31,629 bases of DNA from Bacteroidales bacterium UBA4231 (GTDB lineage: Bacteria > Bacteroidota > Bacteroidia > Bacteroidales > UBA932), in NCBI GenBank assembly GCA_002396335.1, contig DGXN01000016.1, forward strand, positions 1 through 31,629, read 5' to 3'. The first letter of the stretch is position 1. Each line of letters starts with the position of its first letter. Below are positions 25,653 through 31,629 of the stretch, in pieces. Made by a program: the position numbers and the translations under genes. The notes below the pieces were generated by a model. That model ran no database searches and was not told where the DNA came from. It saw only the letters and a program-made list of their open reading frames with translations.

Positions 25653-28600
25653 TTATTTGTTAACGATACTGACTGTTACGCGGCGGTTGGCTTCCGGAGA
25701 CTGGGTGGCGTCCCAATCGCCCTTGCCTACGTTCACTTTGATGCGGGAGGCGGGGATACCGGCTTCCTGCAGTTTGGCGGAAACGTTCTGGACGCGTTCA
25801 GAAGAGAGTCGGCGGTTGATGTCGGCCGTACCGGTGGCAGTGTCTGCATAGCCGGTAATCTCGATGGTGGCATCGGGATAGGCATCAAGAGTCTGATAGA
25901 TGCGGCCCAGTTTGAAGGCCTGGTCGGGGGTGATGTCGGATTTGCCCAGGGTGAAGATGATGTCTTCCTGGTAAACGTTGCCCTTAGGAGCAACAACAAC
26001 TTCCTTAACCACTTCTACGGGAACTTCTTTCACAACCTCCACGGGGACTTCCTTGACAATCACCTCGGGTGCTACGTAAGGAGCCACATAGGCGGGAGCG
26101 GCGGCAGAAGCTTTCTTGGAAGATCCGGCAAAGTTGATACGCACATTGAAGCCGACGTTCCGGGTACCCGGCATCATGAAGTAGTCGATGCCCTGATAAT
26201 AGTTGTTGGTGGTAGTAGCGGTGGCTTCCGGATCGAAAGGAGCTTTGCAGTAGATCATCAGAAGGTTTCGGCCCACTACCTGGAGGGTAAGGTCGAACAG
26301 GTTGCCGAAGCACTTCTTAGGGATGGTGTAGCCGATGGCAGCCTCTGCGAGACGGACGTTGGTAGCGTCATAAGTATAGAACTGAGGCACGGTATCACCG
26401 CCGCCGATAGCTGAGTACCAGCGGTTTGCATCGATCACATCGGTGCCGTTAACCTTTACGCCGCCATTGTCGCGGGCCAGGGCCGAAGCCTCGGACACGC
26501 CGAAGCGGTCCATCATGGCCTGTGTGCGGGAGAATACGATGCCGCCCAGACGGGCCTGCACCAGGGCCGATGCGGTGAATCCGCCCAGCCTGAACTCGTT
26601 CCGCCAGCCCATGTTGGCTTTGGGAAGCACGCTGCCCAGCTTGATATAATCGTCAAAGCTGGTAAATGCCTGGGTGGCGATACCGCCTTCTACATCTACG
26701 TATACGGCGCCATTATTGTCGCGCACCAGGTCGGCACGGGAGTAGACATCGCCCAGGGTGCCGCCTTCCTTAAGGATAAAGCGGGCATTGCCCAGACCGC
26801 CCATGTTCAAGTTGGAAACGCTGAAGGTTTCGCCCGTCACAGGGTTCTGCACATTGTTGGCCAGGGAGATGATCTTATTGGTATTGGAGGAGAAAGTATA
26901 GTTGCTGCTCCATGTGAACTTGCCCCAAGTGTGTTCGTAGCCCAGGGCCAGTTCCCAACCGGTGTTTCTCACATCACCAGACTGGATGTAAATGTCAGAG
27001 TATCCGGAGCCTGAGGAGATTCCGGGGTTGAAGGTCTGGTCCTTTGTGTGGGTGAGATACCAGGACAGGTCCAGGCTGAAGCCGTCCAGGAAACGGGACT
27101 GCAGACCCACTTCCCAGGAGGTGGTCATTTCGGGCTTGAGGTTGCTCACAGGATAAACTGTCTGGGTGGCCCAGGCCTGCTTGTCGTTCACCCACTCGTG
27201 GAGCGGGTTGGCGATCCAGCGCTGATAGGAGGAACCTACCTGAGCCCAGGATGCGCGGACTTTCAGGAATTCAATGGCCTTGGGCATGCGGATGGCCTGG
27301 GAAAGGACACCGGACACACCCACGGAAGGATAGAAGAAGGAGTGCTTCACGGAACCGGGGCCGAACAAGCGGGAATCCCAGTCGTTACGGGCGGTGAGGG
27401 TGAGATACCAGGCACCCATCAGGCCCAGTTCGGCACTTCCGAAGACGCTCTGGGTCTGGTCGTGGAAACCGCTTTGGCCGGGAACGGGATTGCCGATGGC
27501 GAATACATTGAATACGTTGGGAAGGTTCTCGACACCGTTTTCACCGTTGCCGATACCGCCGCCCACCGTGTTCACGTCGTTCCGGTTGTCTACCAGGATG
27601 CCGCCGAAGTTGGCCTGCAGGTTCACATTCTCGCCGAAGTTTTTGTGGACGTCCAGCATGGCGTCGGCATAGATCTGTTTGTCCTGGAAGTTGTTCAGGC
27701 CATAGTAACCTTTGTCGGAGCCGCCGGTGAGGAGATGGTTCGTAGTGGCGAAGTAACGTTCTTCGTACTTGTTGGTGCTGTTGTCCATGCGGACACGGCC
27801 CGTGGCACTGATCCAGGAAGCAATCTTCCAGGACAGGCCGGCAGATGCCATATAACGGTCCTTCTTATTGGTGCGAAGGTCTCTGTAATTGATCCAGTAA
27901 GGGTTCTGCATCACGATGCCGCCTTCGCCGGAGGGCCAGTACTGCGTGTAAATCTGGCGGGCGTTGTCCCAGCGCTCGAACATGGAGATGTCTTCCCAGG
28001 AATCGCCGCGAGGGAACAGGTAGGCGCTTGTGAGCGGGTTGTTATACAGACCCTGGTTGGTCATATTGCGGTCGTCCTGTTTTACGTACTGGAAGCTGAG
28101 GTCCAGGGTAAGTTTGTCGTCCAGGAAGTTGGCTGTATTACGGAAGCTGAAGTTGTAGCGGTTGTAAGCGTTGTTGGGAACCACGCCGCGGGAATTGATG
28201 GCCGCTGCACTCAGATAGGTCTGGTTCTTTTCCGTGCCGGTAGAGAAGGAAACGCTCTCCGTAGCCGTTACACCCGTCTTGAAATAGTCCTTGGCGGGCT
28301 CGTAACCCCTGTAGGAGAGGTCGTTCAGTTTACGGCCCCAGCTGTAGACGGTGGATCCCTCAGAAGAGAGATAGTCACCGGTGCCATAGCGGTTCTGGAA
28401 CTTCGGGAGGAAGGTTACCTGGGAGAGTTCCGTGTTGCTGGCGATGGTAAGGGTGGTTTTGTCAGTAGCACCTTTCTTGGTGGTGATGACAATGGCACCG
28501 TTCGCTGCATCCTGACCGTACAGGGCAGCTGCGGCGGCACCGGTCAGAACCGACATCGACTCGATGTCTTCGGGGTTCAGGTCGGCAATGGGATCGGTGT

Positions 28601-29270
28601 AGCCGTTGGAGCCGAATTCAGTACCTGCATTGCGGTTGAGGGCATACATAGGCACACCGTCAATCACGTACAGGGCGTTGGAGCTCTTGAGGATGGATTT
28701 GGAGCCGCGGATCACGGCCTTGGTGGCGCCACCGACACCGGAGGAGGAAGCGTTGATCACAAGACCCGCAACCTTACCGTTGAGACTGTTGATGAAGTTG
28801 GCGTCCTTGTTGGCGAGGATGTCGTCACTCTTGACTTCCTGCACATTGTAGGAAAGGGCTTTCTGGGCTCGGCGGATACCGAGGGCCGTCACGACCGTTC
28901 CCTCCAGGAGAGTGGACTCTTCCTCTACCACGACAGAGTAGAAGGGGCGACCGTCGATGGGAAGCGTGACGGTTTTATAGCCCAGCGTGCTGACTTCCAG
29001 CGAAGCGTTTTCATAGCCCGCAGGAATCTGGAATGTGAAATTACCGTCCAGATCGGTACTTGTTCCGAGCGTTGTTCCGGCAATCAGTACTGCTGAGCCT
29101 ATTACAGGTTCTCCGCTCGCGTCAACCACGCGCCCCCTCACCACATTCTGAGGGGTAGATACCGCCGTTTGCCCGCCCGTTGACACCGTCTGCTGCGCAC
29201 CGACGAAATCACCGGTGCCTAGCAGAAACAGCATCACCAAGAAACTTTGGCAAAAAACTGCTTTTTTCAT
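25653..29270 (-). CDS. susC: SusC/RagA TonB-dependent transporter with C-terminal OmpA domain
   Basis: A 1205-residue outer-membrane transporter that should import oligosaccharides with SusD. A signal peptide lies at 1-25, a carboxypeptidase-like domain at about 43-125 (VVRGRVVDASGEPVIGSAVL), and the TonB-box region EGTVVTALGI and plug at about 120-270 (LNPEDIESMSVLTGAAAAAL). The 22-strand barrel ends at about 1047 with RNVGFNVRINF, a normal SusC terminus. A Pro/Val/Glu-rich linker (about 1048-1097, VKEVPVEVVKEVPVEVVKEV) then joins an OmpA-like domain at 1098-1205. Asp1143 (TGYADTATG) and Arg1159 (LSSERVQNV) fit the diaminopimelate-binding pair. No STN signalling domain is present. Confidence 0.95.
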   Translation of the reverse strand: MKKAVFCQSFLVMLFLLGTGDFVGAQQTVSTGGQTAVSTPQNVVRGRVVDASGEPVIGSAVLIAGTTLGTSTDLDGNFTFQIPAGYENASLEVSTLGYKTVTLPIDGRPFYSVVVEEESTLLEGTVVTALGIRRAQKALSYNVQEVKSDDILANKDANFINSLNGKVAGLVINASSSGVGGATKAVIRGSKSILKSSNALYVIDGVPMYALNRNAGTEFGSNGYTDPIADLNPEDIESMSVLTGAAAAALYGQDAANGAIVITTKKGATDKTTLTIASNTELSQVTFLPKFQNRYGTGDYLSSEGSTVYSWGRKLNDLSYRGYEPAKDYFKTGVTATESVSFSTGTEKNQTYLSAAAINSRGVVPNNAYNRYNFSFRNTANFLDDKLTLDLSFQYVKQDDRNMTNQGLYNNPLTSAYLFPRGDSWEDISMFERWDNARQIYTQYWPSGEGGIVMQNPYWINYRDLRTNKKDRYMASAGLSWKIASWISATGRVRMDNSTNKYEERYFATTNHLLTGGSDKGYYGLNNFQDKQIYADAMLDVHKNFGENVNLQANFGGILVDNRNDVNTVGGGIGNGENGVENLPNVFNVFAIGNPVPGQSGFHDQTQSVFGSAELGLMGAWYLTLTARNDWDSRLFGPGSVKHSFFYPSVGVSGVLSQAIRMPKAIEFLKVRASWAQVGSSYQRWIANPLHEWVNDKQAWATQTVYPVSNLKPEMTTSWEVGLQSRFLDGFSLDLSWYLTHTKDQTFNPGISSGSGYSDIYIQSGDVRNTGWELALGYEHTWGKFTWSSNYTFSSNTNKIISLANNVQNPVTGETFSVSNLNMGGLGNARFILKEGGTLGDVYSRADLVRDNNGAVYVDVEGGIATQAFTSFDDYIKLGSVLPKANMGWRNEFRLGGFTASALVQARLGGIVFSRTQAMMDRFGVSEASALARDNGGVKVNGTDVIDANRWYSAIGGGDTVPQFYTYDATNVRLAEAAIGYTIPKKCFGNLFDLTLQVVGRNLLMIYCKAPFDPEATATTTNNYYQGIDYFMMPGTRNVGFNVRINFAGSSKKASAAAPAYVAPYVAPEVIVKEVPVEVVKEVPVEVVKEVVVAPKGNVYQEDIIFTLGKSDITPDQAFKLGRIYQTLDAYPDATIEITGYADTATGTADINRRLSSERVQNVSAKLQEAGIPASRIKVNVGKGDWDATQSPEANRRVTVSIVNK

Positions 29271-29321
29271 AAACTTAGTGGTAATATAAATTGGTTAGGT
29301 ATTATCCACAAAAAAGGGACG

Positions 29322-29352
29322 CAAAGTTACTGTTTAAAATGATCATAAACAA
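29322..29352 (-). promoter_or_regulatory. Promoter of the PUL operon
   Basis: On the minus strand TTG (29350-29352), 20 nt, TAACTTTG (29322-29329). The predicted transcription start near 29314 leaves a leader of about 45 nt before susC. The sequence matches the primary sigma consensus, so induction, if any, would need an extra factor; none is encoded in this window. Confidence 0.8.
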
Positions 29353-29425
29353 TCCCTTTTACACTTTTTTTCCACACATTTCCCCTATCTAACAATTTGT
29401 AACCCATCAAGTCTTTGACTGTCAA

Positions 29426-29487
29426 CCCTTCCCCCCCCACCAACCCACCCATTCCCCCTTTCATTTCAGCATCTCCCCTCCCCCTCC
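29426..29487 (-). other. G-rich minus-strand tract, possible G-quadruplex
   Basis: The plus strand is almost pure pyrimidine here. On the minus strand runs of 5, 3, 3, 8 and 3 G lie within 33 nt (29426-29458) with loops of 1-5 nt, and three further runs lie at 29474-29488. This fits the usual G-quadruplex pattern. It separates the PUL promoter from the repeat array. Confidence 0.6.
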
Positions 29488-29502
29488 CGTACAGAATCTT
29501 CA

Positions 29503-30030
29503 CCGTGTTGACAAACCTTTGCCGTGTTGACAAGCAGAGCGCACATGTGACCGATTCCGCGTCAACACGGCAGCGGAAGCACCGCCTAGAAGCCAAGAAT
29601 GGCACATGCCAGCACCGTGTTGACAAGCAAAGCGCACAAAGGACTGGTTCCGCGTCAACACGGCAGGGGAAGCACCGCCAGGAAGGCATGGAGGGCACAT
29701 GCCGGCACCGTGTTGACAAACAGAGCGTACAGATGGCCGGTTCCGTGTCAACACGGCAGCGGAAGCACCGCCTGGAAGCCAAGGAGGGCACATGTCGGCA
29801 CCGTATTGACAAGCAAAGCGAACAGATGGCCAATTCCGTTTCAACACGGCAGCGGAAGCACCGCCTGGAGGCATGAAGGGCACATGCCAGTGCCGTGTTG
29901 ACAAACAGATCGCACAGATGGCCAATCCCGCGTCAACACGGCAGGCGATGCATCGACTGAAGGCCAAGGATGGCACATGCCAGTACCGTGTTGACAAACA
30001 GATCGCACAGATGGCCAATTCCGCGTCGAC
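29503..30030 (+). repeat. Left array of 93-bp palindromic repeats (six units plus a half unit)
   Basis: Each unit has left arm CCGTGTTGAC, a 29-nt loop and right arm GTCAACACGG, then a 44-nt spacer. Left arms start at 29522, 29615, 29708, 29801, 29893 and 29986; a lone extra left arm lies at 29503-29512. The period is 93, except once 92 where a spacer base is lost. Right arms start at 29561, 29654, 29747, 29840, 29932 and 30025; the last is broken off after GTC/GAC. Loops and spacers are conserved, with scattered differences. In the spacer, CAG-CGG-aagca-CCG-c-CTG forms a small hairpin; in the unit at 29893 it is replaced by CAGgCGATGCATCGaCTG. Confidence 0.95.
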
Positions 30031-30933
30031 CTACATTACTAAACAGCGCCGGATTTGATGTTCCGGCAGATGATACTCGTAGAATAATTGACGAGCTATC
30101 TCCTTTTTCCGGGAATCCGAAAGACCATAGACTGAAACCACGCCTTGCAACAAGTCCCGATCAATCAGTTTGCATACTTCCAAATCCTGCATCCGGGGAA
30201 TATTCCTGCCGCTTTCATTCTTCAGCATTCTGGCAACAGACTGTTCATCGGCATGTTCTATGTCGGCGAAAGTAAGAGGTGCACCGGTTTCGTCTTTCAG
30301 CTGCTCCCGGGACCAATTCTCATCTGTAAGCCGATTCATCTGATACAAGTAATTCCTGGGAGTCACATAGTACTGTTCGGCCTGACGGATCTCCATAAAG
30401 CTTCTACGCAGGAAGACCCCGGAGCTATCCATCTCGAATTCATCCGGAAATTCGGCGTGTCGGGGCAGAAAAGAAGCCATTTCCTGACGTGAGTAGTTCG
30501 CTTTGGCTGTCCTCCCAAAACCAAGGTTGTCAGAGAACAAATCCCGAATCGTGCAGTAAGGATAGCCGAAGGCGGCCGACACGGCAGAATGATGCAAGCC
30601 ATTGCGCAAGATGTAGCTCGAAAGCGTCATCTGGTGCATGAAGCCCTTGACTGGTTGGAGGAAGGTGTACTTTTGTCCCAATCGGCCATACCGTCCATAC
30701 TTGTAGTTGAAATACTTGGTATAGGACATTCTTTCCCGGCGGGCAAACTCGAGCGGTCGGGCCGAAAACACAGCCTGGTGCACGTGGGTTGACATCTCCG
30801 CATCGACCACTATCTCGGTATTACTGGAGAAACAACGCAAGGCCATCAGATTCACAAACATTCCATGGTCCTCTTCATCCCGAAACATTACTTCATCGTG
30901 TGAAGTAAAACAGATATGGTGCAATTCTTTCAT
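30031..30933 (-). CDS. Y1/HUH transposase-like protein (REP-associated tyrosine transposase type)
   Basis: A 300-residue protein starting MKELHHICFTSHDEVMFRDE. Residues 1-110 resemble the Y1 transposase fold of IS200/RAYT proteins: the metal-binding histidines in STHVHQAVFS (His50, His52), then SYTKYFNYKYGRYGRLGQ (about 70-87) and SSYILRNGLHHSAVSAAFGY (about 96-115), which match the family's YFN and Y-I-x-x-N-P blocks. The catalytic tyrosine lies in one of these blocks, which I cannot fix by eye. The C-terminal region DSRKKEIARQLFYEYHLPEH followed by QIRRCL looks like a helix-turn-helix. An upstream TTG start was rejected. It is embedded in the repeat arrays and looks AT-richer than its neighbours, which suggests transfer. 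Such enzymes nick and join single-stranded hairpin DNA; this one's activity is inferred. Confidence 0.8.
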   Translation of the reverse strand: MKELHHICFTSHDEVMFRDEEDHGMFVNLMALRCFSSNTEIVVDAEMSTHVHQAVFSARPLEFARRERMSYTKYFNYKYGRYGRLGQKYTFLQPVKGFMHQMTLSSYILRNGLHHSAVSAAFGYPYCTIRDLFSDNLGFGRTAKANYSRQEMASFLPRHAEFPDEFEMDSSGVFLRRSFMEIRQAEQYYVTPRNYLYQMNRLTDENWSREQLKDETGAPLTFADIEHADEQSVARMLKNESGRNIPRMQDLEVCKLIDRDLLQGVVSVYGLSDSRKKEIARQLFYEYHLPEHQIRRCLVM

Positions 30934-30987
30934 GCCTACAAGGTAAAAACGTTCAATAGAAAAACCTATGCATTGTTGATAACTATC

Positions 30988-31019
30988 CTGTTTTGAATGC
31001 AGATTATCTGTTTTGCATG
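30988..31019. repeat. Direct repeat and palindrome upstream of the HUH-like gene
   Basis: CTGTTTTGaATG (30988-30999) and CTGTTTTGcATG (31008-31019) are direct repeats with a 20-bp period, with the odd palindrome CAGATTATCTG (31000-31010) between them. They lie 55-86 bp before the start codon, where an operator or a transposase-binding site might be expected. No Bacteroidetes consensus promoter could be identified for this gene. Confidence 0.55.
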
Positions 31020-31091
31020 TTTTTTCCGCCACCAAACTCGCAGAACCTTATTATGTTTTGTATGATTCTGGAGAGGGAGGCCATAAATAGA

Positions 31092-31629
31092 TGCCTAGCA
31101 CCGTGTTGACAAGCAAAGCTCGCAGATGGCCGATTCCGTGTCAATACGGCAGCGGAAGCACCGCCTGGAAGGCATGGAGGGCACATGCCAGCACCGTGTT
31201 GACAAGCAGAGCTCGCAGATGGTCGATTCCGTGTCAACACGGCAGGCGATGCATCGACTGAAGGCCAAGGAGGGCACATGCCGGCACCGTGTTGACAAGC
31301 AGAGTGCGCAAAGGGCCGATTCCGCGTCAACACGGCAGCGGAAGCACCGGCTGGAAGGCATGGAGGGCACATGCCGGCACCGTGTTGACAAGCAGAGCGC
31401 ACAGGTGGCCAATTCCGCGTCAACACGGCAGGGGAAGTTCCGCAAGGAGGCACGGAGGGGCACATGCCGGCACCGTGTTGACAAGCAGAGCTCGCAGATG
31501 GTCGATTCCGTGTCAACACGGCAGCGGAAGCACCGCCTGGAAGCCAAGGAGGGCACATGCCAGCGCCGTGTTGACAAGCAGAGCGCACAGGTGGCCAATT
31601 CCGTGTCAACACGGCAGGGGAAGTTCCGC
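31092..31629 (+). repeat. Right array of 93-bp palindromic repeats (six units, runs off the window)
   Basis: The same unit in the same orientation as the left array. Left arms start at 31101, 31194, 31287, 31380, 31473 and 31566, exactly 93 bp apart; right arms start at 31140, 31233, 31326, 31419, 31512 and 31605. The first unit has one arm change (GTCAATACGG) that still pairs as G-T. About 10 nt of spacer-like sequence (ATGCCTAGCA) precede the first arm. The spacer hairpin occurs in three forms: CGG/CCG stems (31149 on), the CGATGCATCG form (about 31243) and GGAAgTTCC (about 31430 and 31616). The array continues past the window edge. Confidence 0.95.

Noticed and set aside
27048..29096. Long plus-strand open frame opposite susC
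   Set aside because: It mirrors codon bias of a clear susC gene and shows no domain or signal sequence. Similar shadows oppose secY, uvrC and the PUL lipoproteins.
30934..31035. N-terminal extension of the HUH-like protein from a TTG
   Set aside because: It would cover the direct repeats, lacks family similarity, and the ATG at 30933 begins right at the expected first strand.
29500..31612. Several long open frames on both strands across the arrays, coding 31-residue Cys-rich repeats
   Set aside because: The period of 93 is a multiple of three, so open frames follow automatically. More than one frame is open on each strand, and the 92-bp step at 29801-29893 would shift any real frame.
29503..31629. 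CRISPR array
   Set aside because: Loops and spacers are conserved between units rather than unique, the 10-bp arms and 93-bp period do not fit, and no cas gene is present.

Overview
The window looks like chromosomal DNA from a moderately GC-rich member of the Bacteroidales. Three things suggest this: promoters of the Bacteroidetes type (TTTG or TTG about 19-20 nt before TAnnTTTG), a SusC/SusD polysaccharide utilisation locus (PUL), and families largely confined to the phylum (DUF4294, DUF4270, DUF3098, DUF1735, BACON). The sequence alone does not fix the genus.

Bases 1-7610 (minus strand) hold the 3' part of the S10 operon and the spc operon, in order of transcription rplP-rpmC-rpsQ-rplN-rplX-rplE-rpsN-rpsH-rplF-rplR-rpsE-rpmD-rplO-secY-map-infA-rpmJ. 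The usual upstream half (rpsJ to rpsC) is missing. Instead rplP has its own strong promoter and a divergent, unrelated gene lies behind it. Bases 7880-13900 hold envelope-linked housekeeping genes: a DUF4294 protein, a DUF4270 lipoprotein with a Gly/Tyr repeat, a short GT5-like protein, and the plus-strand run ftsX-DUF3098-uppP-lpxH, which ends at a terminator. Bases 13945-17633 (minus) hold acpP and the overlapping run thioredoxin-like lipoprotein-uvrC-pnuC.

Bases 17729-29270 (minus) form a compact seven-gene PUL with a promoter at its head and a terminator at its end: susC, susD, a GH18-like pseudoenzyme, a DUF1735-LamG lipoprotein, a DUF1735-GH18 enzyme with an intact catalytic motif, a BACON/LRR-like lipoprotein and a Big_2 lipoprotein. 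The layout resembles the Bacteroides endo-beta-N-acetylglucosaminidase loci that release N-glycans at the cell surface. The inferred division of labour is glycan capture by the surface lipoproteins, cleavage by the GH18 enzyme, and import through SusC/SusD. The SusC carries an extra C-terminal OmpA-type peptidoglycan-binding domain, which is unusual.

Bases 29503-31629 contain the most intriguing structure. A gene for a Y1/HUH transposase-like protein, related to REP-associated tyrosine transposases, lies between two arrays of the same 93-bp repeat in the same orientation. Each unit holds a 10-bp inverted repeat around a 29-nt loop, followed by a 44-nt segment with a smaller hairpin whose stem changes in a compensatory way between units. 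The gene's stop codon falls within a few bases of the end of the left array, and the right array runs off the window. I read this as a nuclease-plus-array system of RAYT/REP type with unusually large, regular units. Its function is unknown.
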